Source: Dyadobacter sp. 50-39 (GTDB taxonomy: Bacteria; Bacteroidota; Bacteroidia; Cytophagales; Spirosomataceae). From it: a stretch of 64,000 bases of DNA. The DNA lies in contig MKSR01000012.1 in NCBI GenBank assembly GCA_001898145.1, positions 310,001-374,000 of the forward strand. Direction: 5' to 3'. The notes below the pieces were generated by a model that worked only from the letters and a program-made list of their open reading frames with translations, ran no database searches and was not told the origin of the DNA. The translations under genes were made by a program, and so were the position numbers. Positions 7,792 to 16,697 of the stretch are shown here, one piece after another (position 1 is the stretch's first letter; the number at the start of each line of letters is the position of its first letter).

Positions 7792-8706
7792 ATGAAAGCG
7801 TTCTCCACCCATTTGTTTCTGATGCTGCTCAATGCGGTTTCAAAGCTGTCCTGGGGAGCCCTCTACAAGCTTTCCGACATCTTTCGTTTCCTCATTTTCG
7901 ACATCGGCCAATACAGAAAAAAGGTCGTGCTGAACAATCTCCGAAACAGTTTTCCTGCCTCCGACGAGCAGACAATCCATGCGATTGCGGCAAAATTCTA
8001 CCGCAATTTCACCGATATCATGTTCGAAACGATCAAACTCAAATCGATAACCAGGGAGGATTTGCTTGCACGGATCGATCTGGATGTTTCTATTCTGGAC
8101 CGCTACTACGAGAAAAATCAGAACCTGGTCGTTGTAGCAGGACATCTCGGAAACTGGGAAATGATGAACCTCTTCGGTTCCGCGCGACTCAGGCACCAGA
8201 TGGTTGTCGTTTATCACGAGCTTCAAAACGATGCATTCGAAAATTGGTTCAAGGACGTGAGGACCCGCTTCGGCACCGAAATGGTTACCATGAAAGAAGC
8301 CATTTCCAAAGCCATGCAACCGCGCGAACGGCCATTCATATTCATACTTATTAATGACCAGTCGCCAGTACCGGAAAAGGCTTTCTGGACGAGGTTCCTT
8401 CATCAGGACACCGGCGTGTTTCGGGGTGTGGAAACGATTGCACGACGGCTCAATTCACCCGTACTGTATATGGCTGTATTAAAAAACGAGCTGAAACGCG
8501 GTTTTTATCGGGGCTACTTCAAACTGATCACGGAAACGCCGAAACAAGAACCGAACAACAGCATTTTACAGGCTCAGATCGGTTTTATGGAAAAAGACAT
8601 CATCCAGCAGCCCGATAACTGGCTATGGTCGCATAAGCGTTGGAAACACAAAAAGCCGGGAAATCTTCCGCAATCACAGCTATTACAGGAAATCCAAAGT
8701 GAATAA
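7792..8706 (+). CDS. Lipid A acyltransferase (LpxL/HtrB family)
   Basis: A 304-residue inner-membrane acyltransferase that adds a secondary acyl chain to lipid A on the cytoplasmic face. It has an N-terminal hydrophobic anchor (LFLMLLNAVSKLSWGALY) and the catalytic H-x4-E motif in VAGHLGNWEMMN (H118, E123), then NDQSPVPEKAFWTRFLHQDTG, typical of the LpxL/LpxM group. The Bacteroidota -7 element at 7747 supports the ATG at 7792. Its end overlaps the next gene by 8 nt (8699-8706), giving a two-gene lipopolysaccharide unit. Confidence 0.93.
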   Translation: MKAFSTHLFLMLLNAVSKLSWGALYKLSDIFRFLIFDIGQYRKKVVLNNLRNSFPASDEQTIHAIAAKFYRNFTDIMFETIKLKSITREDLLARIDLDVSILDRYYEKNQNLVVVAGHLGNWEMMNLFGSARLRHQMVVVYHELQNDAFENWFKDVRTRFGTEMVTMKEAISKAMQPRERPFIFILINDQSPVPEKAFWTRFLHQDTGVFRGVETIARRLNSPVLYMAVLKNELKRGFYRGYFKLITETPKQEPNNSILQAQIGFMEKDIIQQPDNWLWSHKRWKHKKPGNLPQSQLLQEIQSE

Positions 8707-9688
8707 ACCGGTCAAATTCCTCGTCCTGCGCTTTTCCTCCATCGGCGACATCGTACTCACGACGCCAGTGGTGCGCTGCCTGAAAAAACAGATGCCGGAG
8801 GCCGAAATCCACTATTTTACCAAAAGCAAATTCGAATTCCTGCTGCGGGACAATCCTTATATCGATAAGGTATGGCTCCTGGAAAAAAACAATGCGAAAG
8901 AATTGCTGGCACTTCTGAAAGCGGAAAAATTCGACTATGTGATCGATCTCCACCGCAACATCCGGACGCTCCGCATTAAATGGACACTCGGCGTGCCCGC
9001 ATTGAGCTTCGAAAAACTCAACGTGCAAAAGTGGCTGATGACGCAATTCAAAGTTAACTACCTGCCGCCTGTGCATATCGTAGACCGCTGCCTGGACACT
9101 TTGAAATTATTCGATATCCAAAACGATGGCGAGGGGCTCGACTACTTCATCCCCTACAAAGACGAGGTGGAACTCGAATGGCTGCCAGAAACGCACCGAA
9201 AAAGCTATGTGGCCTATGCCATCGGCGGGCAGCATTTCACGAAGAAAATGCCCGTACCACGCATGATCGAGCTCTGCCGGAAGATCAACCATCCGGTCAT
9301 CTTGCTGGGTGGTCCGGAAGATGCGGAAGCCGGGGAAGCGATCCGGAATGCATTGGGCAATACGCAGATTTTCAATGCATGCGGAAAGTACAACTTCAAC
9401 CAGTCGGCTTCCCTGATCCGGAAGTCACTGATCGTGTTCTCGCACGACACGGGACTCATGCACGTCGCGGCCGCCTTCCGCAAGAAAGTGTATTCGATAT
9501 GGGGTAATACAATCCCCGAATTCGGGATGTACCCCTACCGCACCGTATTTGAAAAACTGGAAGTGAAGAACCTCGATTGCCGGCCTTGCTCGAAGATCGG
9601 TCATAGCAAATGTCCGAAAGGCCATTTTAAATGCATGAACGATATTTCATTCGATTTCCCGATCCCAGAACTCCCGCAGCCAAAATAG
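8699..9688 (+). CDS. Heptosyltransferase-family glycosyltransferase (GT9)
   Basis: A 329-residue GT-B glycosyltransferase of family 9, probably acting on the lipopolysaccharide core. The N-terminus LVLRFSSIGDIVLTTPVVR and the C-terminal domain motif FSHDTGLMHVAAAF (acceptor and nucleotide-sugar binding) are typical of ADP-heptose:LPS transferases. The C-terminal end carries a cysteine cluster (CRPCSKIGHSKCPKGHFKC). The start is a GTG overlapping the acyltransferase stop, so translation is likely coupled. The sugar donor cannot be told from sequence. Confidence 0.9.
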   Translation: MNKPVKFLVLRFSSIGDIVLTTPVVRCLKKQMPEAEIHYFTKSKFEFLLRDNPYIDKVWLLEKNNAKELLALLKAEKFDYVIDLHRNIRTLRIKWTLGVPALSFEKLNVQKWLMTQFKVNYLPPVHIVDRCLDTLKLFDIQNDGEGLDYFIPYKDEVELEWLPETHRKSYVAYAIGGQHFTKKMPVPRMIELCRKINHPVILLGGPEDAEAGEAIRNALGNTQIFNACGKYNFNQSASLIRKSLIVFSHDTGLMHVAAAFRKKVYSIWGNTIPEFGMYPYRTVFEKLEVKNLDCRPCSKIGHSKCPKGHFKCMNDISFDFPIPELPQPK

Positions 9689-9730
9689 TGTTGCATTTCA
9701 GTCTGATATTCATCCACACAAAAATCCAAA

Positions 9731-10630
9731 ATGGCAAAAAAAGTAAACATTGGTCTGGTGCAAATGAGCTGCACTTCGGACGTTGATGCTAACTTTCAGA
9801 AGGCTACCGAAAAAATCCGCGAAGCCGCGCAAAAAGGCGCGAATATTATCTGTCTGCAAGAGCTGTTCAAATCCCTCTATTTCTGCGACGTCGAAGACCA
9901 TGGCAATTTCAGCCTGGCAGAAGCTATTCCCGGCCCCTCGACGGAATCCCTTGGCGCAGTGGCGAAGGAACTGGGTGTCGTGATCATCGCCTCGTTGTTC
10001 GAAAAACGGGCGCACGGATTGTACCATAATACCACTGCCGTACTCGATGCCGACGGTGCCTACCTGGGCAAATACCGCAAAATGCACATTCCCGATGATC
10101 CGGGTTATTACGAGAAGTTTTACTTCACGCCGGGAGATGCCCCGGTAACGGAGCAGGACACCGACGGTTACCGGATCTTTAATACCAAATTTGCCAAAAT
10201 CGGCGTGCTCATCTGCTGGGACCAGTGGTATCCCGAAGCGGCCCGCATTACCAGCCTCATGGGCGCGGAGATTCTCTTTTACCCTACCGCCATCGGCTGG
10301 GATGTGAATGAGAAGGATCCTATTATCAGTGAAGAGCAATATGGCGCCTGGCAAACCGTGCAGCGCGGGCATGCCGTGGCCAACGGTGTGTACGTGGTGT
10401 CTGTGAACCGGGTCGGCCGCGAAGCCGATCAGCAGTTCTGGGGGGGATCGTTCATTGCCAATCCGCAGGGAAGGCTGCTTTACCTGGCACCCCATGAAGG
10501 GGAAGTCACGCATGTGGAAGAGCTGGATCTGGAAAAACTGGACTTTTACCGCACCACCTGGCCATTCCTCCGCGATCGCCGTGTGGATTCCTACCGACCC
10601 ATTTTAAAGCGGTTTATCGACCAACACTAA
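9731..10630 (+). CDS. aguB: N-carbamoylputrescine amidase
   Basis: A 299-residue nitrilase-superfamily enzyme that hydrolyses N-carbamoylputrescine to putrescine, CO2 and ammonia. The Glu-Lys-Cys triad is visible: E in LQELFKSLYFC, K in YRKMHIPDDPGYYEKFYF, and C in IGVLICWDQWYPEAAR. The motif YEKFYFTPGD and the C-terminal DRRVDSY are characteristic of AguB. Its usual partner aguA lies about 9 kb away at 19.8 kb, behind a SusCD-type block. A strong hairpin terminator follows 30 nt after the stop. Confidence 0.94.
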   Translation: MAKKVNIGLVQMSCTSDVDANFQKATEKIREAAQKGANIICLQELFKSLYFCDVEDHGNFSLAEAIPGPSTESLGAVAKELGVVIIASLFEKRAHGLYHNTTAVLDADGAYLGKYRKMHIPDDPGYYEKFYFTPGDAPVTEQDTDGYRIFNTKFAKIGVLICWDQWYPEAARITSLMGAEILFYPTAIGWDVNEKDPIISEEQYGAWQTVQRGHAVANGVYVVSVNRVGREADQQFWGGSFIANPQGRLLYLAPHEGEVTHVEELDLEKLDFYRTTWPFLRDRRVDSYRPILKRFIDQH

Positions 10631-10660
10631 GTTAGGAATATAACTATTTTAATATATACG

Positions 10661-10695
10661 AAAAGAGCGCCCTGCTGGCAGGGCGCTCTTTTTAT
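10661..10695 (+). terminator. Intrinsic terminator after aguB
   Basis: A perfect 14-bp stem, AAAAGAGCGCCCTG (10661-10674) with CAGGGCGCTCTTTT (10679-10692), has a 4-nt loop and is followed by further T residues. It separates aguB from the SusC block. Confidence 0.93.
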
Positions 10696-10959
10696 TTGTT
10701 TCACACGTTTGCATATCCTGGCTGGTCAAAATCAGCGGCGTAACTGAATGTTACAATTCTACAAGGCGCAACTTTCAGTAAATAGCTATATTTTAAGCAT
10801 TTACGGAGTAAAATCCGGGACATTAATCTACAAAACCGGTAGGAAGCGTTAAAAATCGGATTAGTAAAATTTATTATCAAATTATTCCAATAATAGTCTG
10901 TATTGATTTTAAATGACCAATTTTTATTGCAAAAAACTTCAATTTTTAAATTTAATCTC

Positions 10960-10989
10960 TTGCATTATTTCACATTGTCAGTATATTTG
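10960..10989 (+). promoter_or_regulatory. Promoter of the SusC operon
   Basis: TTG (10960-10962), 19 nt, then TATATTTG (10982-10989) is an exact match to the Bacteroidota TTG-N19-21-TAnnTTTG promoter. Transcription would start near 10996, leaving about 410 nt of leader before the SusC start. The AT-rich stretch between 10696 and 10959 holds nothing else I can name. Confidence 0.7.
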
Positions 10990-11045
10990 AAATGTCATTA
11001 AACGAATGACAGAACTTCTAAACCTAGGATATATTCCAGCCGCAC

Positions 11046-11117
11046 ATGAATATATCTGACCGTGTTGAGAGAGGGCTTACTGAATTCCGGCCGAGCCGCA
11101 ACATCGTTGCCGGGTAA
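11046..11117 (+). CDS. Possible 23-residue leader peptide (uORF)
   Basis: An ATG-initiated ORF of 23 codons plus TAA, about 50 nt after the predicted transcription start of the SusC operon. The peptide starts MNISDRVERGL and is arginine-rich (four of 23), with no obvious run of one amino acid. There is no Shine-Dalgarno sequence, as is normal here. It may be chance; the reason to list it is its place upstream of a terminator-like hairpin. Confidence 0.25.
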   Translation: MNISDRVERGLTEFRPSRNIVAG

Positions 11118-11280
11118 GTTACGCTCCAATACAATATAATTTTTTTAATACAGGTTTCTCAACGTCGTGGACAAGCACAATTGTCGACGTAAGGCTTTTC
11201 ACTGGCCTCACTGAAACTGATCGCTCTGTTTGTCCTCGATTAAAGAGGGTATTGCTTTCCGGAAAAGCAGTGTTGCAAGC

Positions 11281-11360
11281 TTATGGCTGTGTTGTTCTGT
11301 CCACGCGAAAGTGTGTGCGGCGCACGGAAGTGTGGACGCCTCACAGCCATAACTTTTTTT
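11281..11360 (+). terminator. Terminator-like hairpin 47 nt before SusC
   Basis: TTATGGCTGTG (11281-11291) pairs perfectly with CACAGCCATAA (11342-11352). Inside this GTCCACGC (11299-11306) pairs with GTGTGGAC (11330-11337), and a small GTGC/GCAC hairpin caps the structure. CTTTTTTT follows directly (11353-11360). The form is that of an intrinsic terminator, yet it sits between the promoter and the SusC gene. Confidence 0.75.
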
Positions 11361-11407
11361 CTCCTCCTACTACTACCGACAACCTAACTATTTAACTCTG
11401 AACACCC

Positions 11408-14400
11408 ATGCGTAAAGTTCTACTCTTATTTATATGGGCTTGCCTGTGTTCCACGGTTGCTTTCGCGCAAGTGCGCCAACTGACCGGCAAGGTAACGGCA
11501 GCCGAAGATGGTCTCGGACTTGCAGGCGCGTCAATTATTTACAAAGGCACCAATGTGGGTACAAATGCCGATGCTGAAGGTAATTTCAGCTTTTCGGTTC
11601 CGGGTGATGGCGTACTCGTCGTTTCATACGTGGGTTTCCTGATCAAAGAAATGCCGATCGGCAACCAAACCAAATTTGACATCAAGCTGGACGCCGACAC
11701 GCGACAGCTGGCCGAGGTGGTCGTGACCGCATTCGGTATCGAGCGTGAGAAAAAGGCGTTGGGATATACAGTGCAGGAAGTAAAGGGAAGCGCATTGACC
11801 GAGTCCCGCTCGACGAACGTAGCGAATGCACTTTCGGGAAAAATCGCCGGTGTGCGCGTACAATCGAACGGCGGCCCGGGCAGCGGCTCCACCATCCAGA
11901 TCCGCGGATCTTCGTCCGTTTCGGGCAATAACCAGCCATTGATCGTCATCGACGGCGTGCCGATGGAACAAACCGCGAACAAAACCTGGGGCGGAGGCAT
12001 CTCGGAAATCAACCCCGACAACATCAAGGAAATGTCGGTACTGAAAGGGCCTAATGCGGCCGCATTGTACGGCTCGCGCGCTGCCAACGGCGTTATTTTG
12101 ATTACTACCAAAAACGGCCAGGGCACCAAAGGGCTCGGGGTTGACATTAACTCCAACATCAGCTTCGAACGCCCGTGGATCAAACCGAATTTCCAGAATA
12201 CTTACGGGGGTGGTAATGGCTACCGCACCTGGTATACCGACGGATGGAGCGGCAATATCACCGATCCGGCGGAAATTGCGCAATACCGCGCTGTATACGA
12301 TGCAAGATACCCTCTCGTGGGATCGGAAGGGACCGACGAAAGCTGGGGAGCTCCGATGGACGGGCGCCTGGTGAGACAGTGGTGGACGGGTGACGATGTT
12401 GCACCACTGACTCCTCAGCCCAACAACTGGGACGAATACTGGAATACCGGTCGTACGATCACCAACAGTGTAGCTTTGAACGGGGGTAACGACAAAGGCT
12501 ATTTCCGCCTGGGCCTGAGCCGCGTGGATCAAACGGGTATCATGTATTACAATGACTTTCACCGCAACAACTTCCGCATCAACTCGGGCTACAACCTGAC
12601 CAAAAACCTGAATATTACGCTTTCGGGTGAATACATCAAATCCGGTTCCGACAACAAGAGCTACGGCAGCGGACAGGAGTTTATCTGGTCGCACCGCCAC
12701 GTGTCGTGGGCGCAGCTGCGGGATTATGAAAGTTATATCGATGTGCACAACCAGCGCGGCAACGACACCGACCCGCCTAACTGGCAGCATACCTTCTTCA
12801 CCAACCCGTATTTCTCTCAGAAGAGACTTCCGCAGAGCAATGAAAAGGACCGTTTGCTGGGTAACATCGCATTGAGCTACAAAATTTTGCCTTCACTGAG
12901 CATTATGCTCCGCAGCGGTACCGATTACTGGTCCGACACGCGCATTAACGTTTCCAACTTCCTCCGCGTCCGCAATGGGGTACGCACGCCGGGCCGCTTC
13001 TCGGAAGAAGTGCTGCGCAGCCAGGAAACCAACTCGGATTTCATGGTGACTTACAACAAGAATATCAATGCGGATTTCGGATTGAATGTGCAGGTAGGCG
13101 GCATTAAACGGACCAATTATTACAAAAGAAACTATTTCTATGTAGGCGAAATGGTGGTGGATGGCCTCTACAATGCCGGAAACTCCGTACCGAGCCAGAA
13201 CACGATCGAATCGGAAATCCGCAAATCGGAAACGCAGAGCTTGTTCGGAACAGCTAACTTCTCATGGAGAGATGCATTGTTCCTGGATCTGACAGCCCGT
13301 AACGACTGGTCGAGCACACTGCCGGCGAATGCACGCTCCTACTTCTACCCTTCCGCTTCATTGAGCGCGGTATTGACGGAGCTGTTTGATGTGAAAAGCA
13401 ATGTTTTCACATTCGGGAAGGTTCGCGCCAGCTATGCACAGGTGGGTAATGACGCTACACCTTACCAACTGGCCCAGACATTCCTCGCCAAAGGTTCTTG
13501 GAATGGCTCAGTGCCTAAATTCTCAGAAAACATCGAAATCGCAAACAGCGGCCTGAAACCGGAGATCACCACCGGCCTTGAACTCGGGGCGGATCTGCGC
13601 TTCCTCAAAGGCAAAATCGGGTTGGACGTAACTTACTACAAGCAGACCACGAAAGACCAGATCCTCGGCGTGGAAATCTCCAAAGCGAGCGGTTATAACA
13701 CCCGCATCCTGAACGCCGGTAAGATCACCAACCAAGGTGTTGAAATTGCGATCTCGGGAACGCCGGTCAAACTGCCGGGTGGTTTCAGCTGGGATGTTTC
13801 ACTGAACTGGGCACGCAACCGCAACAAAGTGGTGGAACTCGCAGAAGGCTTAACTACCTACACGCTCGCCACACAGCGCGGCATGTCGTCCGAAGCACGC
13901 GTAGGGCAGCCTTATGGTACATTCTATGGCGTTGGTTTCCAGAAATACAACGGACAGGTTGTTTACGGGGCAAATGGACTGCCACTGACAGCAGCCGGCC
14001 AAAAACTCGGCAACATTCAGCCCGACTGGATCGGTGGTATGCTGAATACATTCAACTACAAAGGCTGGTCGCTGAGCGCATTGGTGGACGTTCGCATGGG
14101 CGGCGATATCTATGACGAAGGCACCGGAACTGCGCGGTGGACAGGCCAGTACGCCGAAACGGCCCTCGGCCGCGAGGAAGGTGTGATCGGCAAGGGGGTA
14201 CGGGAAGTGACGGCAGCGGATGGCTCGAAATCTTATGTACCCAACGACATTATCGTGACAGCCAATCAGCTGTACGGTTATTCCAACCCGCGTAACTATC
14301 ACGAATCGGCGATTTTCGATGCGAGTTATGTCAAACTCAGAGAAGTGTCGCTTGGCTACTCGTTCAGCCCGTCGCTTTTGAAAAAGGTAAAAATCCAGTC

Positions 14401-14563
14401 GGCGAAGATCTCGCTTGTGGGACGGAACGTCTGGATGATCTTCAAAAACACCCCGCATATCGATCCGGAGATCGACGCGAAAGGTGGCAACCAGCAAGGA
14501 TTTGGTTATGGCGAGCTGCCCAGCTCCCGCAGCATCGGTGCAAACCTCTCGCTGTCGTTCTGA
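11408..14563 (+). CDS. SusC/RagA-family TonB-dependent outer-membrane transporter
   Basis: A 1051-residue outer-membrane transporter. Domains in order: signal peptide (MRKVLLLFIWACLCSTVAFA), a CarboxypepD_reg-like beta-sandwich (about residues 25-100; LTGKVTAAEDGLGLAGASI), a TonB-dependent plug (about 115-230; IQIRGSSSV, PLIVIDGVPM, AAALYGSRAANGVILITTK), and a 22-strand-type barrel ending in a phenylalanine (SLSF). With the SusD-like lipoprotein downstream it would import an unknown ligand using TonB energy. No sigma/anti-sigma pair adjoins it; control probably lies in its long leader. The substrate is not evident: there are no glycoside hydrolases nearby, but a Tat-exported aminotransferase lies downstream. 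Confidence 0.95.
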   Translation: MRKVLLLFIWACLCSTVAFAQVRQLTGKVTAAEDGLGLAGASIIYKGTNVGTNADAEGNFSFSVPGDGVLVVSYVGFLIKEMPIGNQTKFDIKLDADTRQLAEVVVTAFGIEREKKALGYTVQEVKGSALTESRSTNVANALSGKIAGVRVQSNGGPGSGSTIQIRGSSSVSGNNQPLIVIDGVPMEQTANKTWGGGISEINPDNIKEMSVLKGPNAAALYGSRAANGVILITTKNGQGTKGLGVDINSNISFERPWIKPNFQNTYGGGNGYRTWYTDGWSGNITDPAEIAQYRAVYDARYPLVGSEGTDESWGAPMDGRLVRQWWTGDDVAPLTPQPNNWDEYWNTGRTITNSVALNGGNDKGYFRLGLSRVDQTGIMYYNDFHRNNFRINSGYNLTKNLNITLSGEYIKSGSDNKSYGSGQEFIWSHRHVSWAQLRDYESYIDVHNQRGNDTDPPNWQHTFFTNPYFSQKRLPQSNEKDRLLGNIALSYKILPSLSIMLRSGTDYWSDTRINVSNFLRVRNGVRTPGRFSEEVLRSQETNSDFMVTYNKNINADFGLNVQVGGIKRTNYYKRNYFYVGEMVVDGLYNAGNSVPSQNTIESEIRKSETQSLFGTANFSWRDALFLDLTARNDWSSTLPANARSYFYPSASLSAVLTELFDVKSNVFTFGKVRASYAQVGNDATPYQLAQTFLAKGSWNGSVPKFSENIEIANSGLKPEITTGLELGADLRFLKGKIGLDVTYYKQTTKDQILGVEISKASGYNTRILNAGKITNQGVEIAISGTPVKLPGGFSWDVSLNWARNRNKVVELAEGLTTYTLATQRGMSSEARVGQPYGTFYGVGFQKYNGQVVYGANGLPLTAAGQKLGNIQPDWIGGMLNTFNYKGWSLSALVDVRMGGDIYDEGTGTARWTGQYAETALGREEGVIGKGVREVTAADGSKSYVPNDIIVTANQLYGYSNPRNYHESAIFDASYVKLREVSLGYSFSPSLLKKVKIQSAKISLVGRNVWMIFKNTPHIDPEIDAKGGNQQGFGYGELPSSRSIGANLSLSF

Positions 14564-14603
14564 TCCCTTCCCAAATTATTTGAAGACCTAAAAGCATTAC
14601 GAG

Positions 14604-16082
14604 ATGAAAAGCATTTTGACCCATAAGAACATCTGGATGACCGCCCTCGCCGGCGCATTGAGCATCACCAGCTGTACCAAGGATTTCGATAGCATGAATG
14701 TGAGCCCGAACAGCCCTACGGCCATCGGCCCGCAATACCTGCTCCCTACCGGTATCGAAACGTCGATAGACCGCTACTGGGGCCACCGCGACCGCTTCGA
14801 GCGCATCAATATCGACGCCGCCGAATTGTACGTACAGCATCTGACCCGCAACATTTACAGCAACGAGGGCGACGATTACACCGTTTCACCCGCATTGCTG
14901 TCCAATAACTGGAAAGGCTTTTTCAATGACGGTTTGCTGAATTTCCAGCGGATCATCAACCAGACAAATGCCGAATCGGCTTCACCTAACGCTAATTATG
15001 AGGGAGTGGCACTGGTAATGCGCACCTGGGTTTTCTCCCTCCTTACTGACATGTACGGCTCGATACCGTACACCGACGCCATCAAAGGCACCGCCGGCGA
15101 ACCGATTTACACGCCGAAGTACGATTCGATGGAAACCATTTACGCGGGCCTGCTGAGCGACCTGAAAACGGCTAACGAAAAGCTGTCGGTGACCGGACCA
15201 GCCGTTGCGGGGGACATTTTGTACGGGGGTGATATTCTCAAATGGAAAAAGTTCGCCAACTCGCTCCGTCTCCGCCTCGCTAACCGCCAGGCCGCGAAAA
15301 AACCGGCCGAGTCGAAAGCGATTTTTGCAGAAATCCTGGGTGACGCTACGAAGTTCCCTATTTTCACCAGCAATGCCGACAATGCTTCATTGAAATGCAC
15401 CACCGTACTCCCCAGCAACAACGAGTGGAACCAGATCCTGATCCAGGGCGGGCGTACCGACTGGAACATCAGTAAAACGCTGGCCGACAAGATGAATGCT
15501 TTGGGCGATACCCGCATTACCGTATATGCCAACCCCAACAAGGATGGCTTGTACCAGGGCCACGCCAATGGCTTGCCCGACGCTATCGCAACCGGCTACC
15601 TGGCTACCAGCTCTACGATCGGGAAAGCATTTACCGACGCAGCGGCACCTGAAGTGATCATGACCTACGCGGACCTGAACTTCATCCTCGCGGAAGCAGC
15701 CCTGGATGGCGAGATTACCGGCGATGCGAAGAAGTACTTCGAAACGGGCATTACCGCCTCTTTCGCACAATATGGCCTCACGCCACCTGCCGACTACATG
15801 ACCAAAGCTGGTCCGGTAAGCAAGGAAAAGGTGCTCGAACAGAAATGGATATCACTTTTCGGGCAAGGCGTGGAAGCCTGGATCGAGTGGCGCAGGACCG
15901 GCTATCCGGTGTTTCCCGCGGCAGACCCGCGTGCGGTGCTGAACAACGGCGGCATTCTTCCTACCCGCTTCAATTACCCGGCCTCGGAATATTCGCTGAA
16001 TGCGACGGCAGTGGGCGACGGTGTGAAGCTGAACGGCGGTGCCGACGACATGAAAACCAAACTGTGGTGGGCTGAGAAATAA
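14604..16082 (+). CDS. SusD/RagB-like surface lipoprotein (SusD_2 type)
   Basis: A 492-residue lipoprotein with a signal peptide and lipobox ending SITSC, followed by the SusD_2-type start TKDFDSMNVSPNSPT and the TPR-like helical core (ALVMRTWVFSLLTDMYGSIPY, KWKKFANSLRLRLANR). The C-terminal EKWISLFGQGVEAWIEWRRTG is typical of the family. It forms the lid of the SusC transporter and captures ligand at the cell surface. It starts 40 nt after SusC and is clearly in the same operon. Confidence 0.94.
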   Translation: MKSILTHKNIWMTALAGALSITSCTKDFDSMNVSPNSPTAIGPQYLLPTGIETSIDRYWGHRDRFERINIDAAELYVQHLTRNIYSNEGDDYTVSPALLSNNWKGFFNDGLLNFQRIINQTNAESASPNANYEGVALVMRTWVFSLLTDMYGSIPYTDAIKGTAGEPIYTPKYDSMETIYAGLLSDLKTANEKLSVTGPAVAGDILYGGDILKWKKFANSLRLRLANRQAAKKPAESKAIFAEILGDATKFPIFTSNADNASLKCTTVLPSNNEWNQILIQGGRTDWNISKTLADKMNALGDTRITVYANPNKDGLYQGHANGLPDAIATGYLATSSTIGKAFTDAAAPEVIMTYADLNFILAEAALDGEITGDAKKYFETGITASFAQYGLTPPADYMTKAGPVSKEKVLEQKWISLFGQGVEAWIEWRRTGYPVFPAADPRAVLNNGGILPTRFNYPASEYSLNATAVGDGVKLNGGADDMKTKLWWAEK

Positions 16083-16114
16083 CGGTTTATTCCCAATTCA
16101 AGACTTTGAAGATT

Positions 16115-16591
16115 ATGAAAAATAGCAAATCGCTTTTCGCCTGCCTGTTACTCGGATTATCGCTCGGCTTTGCTTCCTGCAAAGAAGAAGATCCGTTCCT
16201 CGACCGCGACGTCGCGCCCGTTCTCGTCGACATTGTCGGCGCGCCTTTCGGAGCGCCTATTGCCAGCGAACCGACTGTAACTTACGCTGCCACCGCCGAA
16301 AAACTGACACTTTCGGCCCGGTTGCTGGAACTGGACAAGACCAATATTCTGGACCATACCAAAGGCATTGACTCGATCCCCGTACCGAACATCGCCATCA
16401 AAATAACGCTTCGCACAGGTGCCGTCCTCGGCGAGGTCACTTCCGATGCGCAGGGTCTGGTGAAACTCGAAAAGACCTGGGCCGATCTGGGCATTGCCGC
16501 TCCGAAAGCCGGCAGTATCACCAAGATCTCCTGGTCGGGCAGCCATAAGGGAATCGCATTTACGCGCTTCTCGCAAGTACAGGCTAACTAA
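16115..16591 (+). CDS. Small lipoprotein of the SusCD operon, function unknown
   Basis: About 158 residues from the ATG at 16115 (an in-frame TTG at 16106 is less likely). Signal peptide with lipobox GFASC, then an acidic linker (KEEDPFLDRD) and a beta-rich region (VPNIAIKITLRTGAVLGEVTSDAQGL) that resembles an Ig-like or transthyretin-like fold. It lies 32 nt after susD. Such third-gene lipoproteins often help bind ligand at the surface, but no family signature is visible here. Confidence 0.75.
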   Translation: MKNSKSLFACLLLGLSLGFASCKEEDPFLDRDVAPVLVDIVGAPFGAPIASEPTVTYAATAEKLTLSARLLELDKTNILDHTKGIDSIPVPNIAIKITLRTGAVLGEVTSDAQGLVKLEKTWADLGIAAPKAGSITKISWSGSHKGIAFTRFSQVQAN

Positions 16592-16697
16592 CTGAAAAAC
16601 AAACTATATACGCACCGAAACCGGCTCGTTTATTTGTAAATTGAATAAAGATTTTTACTCCTTAACATTAATCGTCACGTACTTAAACAATTGAACA

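Larger units (their letters stand above)
10996..11407 (+). promoter_or_regulatory. Long structured leader of the SusC mRNA
   Basis: This stretch between the predicted start of transcription and the SusC ATG has no large gene. It holds a possible 23-codon ORF (11046-11117), a hairpin built on CGTC/GACG and GACAA/TTGTC around 11170-11196, a hairpin with GCTTT/AAAGC arms around 11255-11270, and a large terminator-like hairpin (11281-11360). The layout of promoter, small ORF, hairpins and terminator before a structural gene suggests attenuation, or a separate small RNA ending at the hairpin. It matches no RNA family I recognise. Confidence 0.55.

Noticed and set aside
7743-8354. Overlapping plus-strand frame in the acyltransferase gene
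   Set aside because: It would start on the promoter -7 box and encodes a low-complexity basic sequence with no motif; the LpxL frame is clearly the real one.
11624-12790. Antisense open frame within the SusC gene
   Set aside because: It lies fully inside the plug and barrel coding region and shows no motif or promoter.
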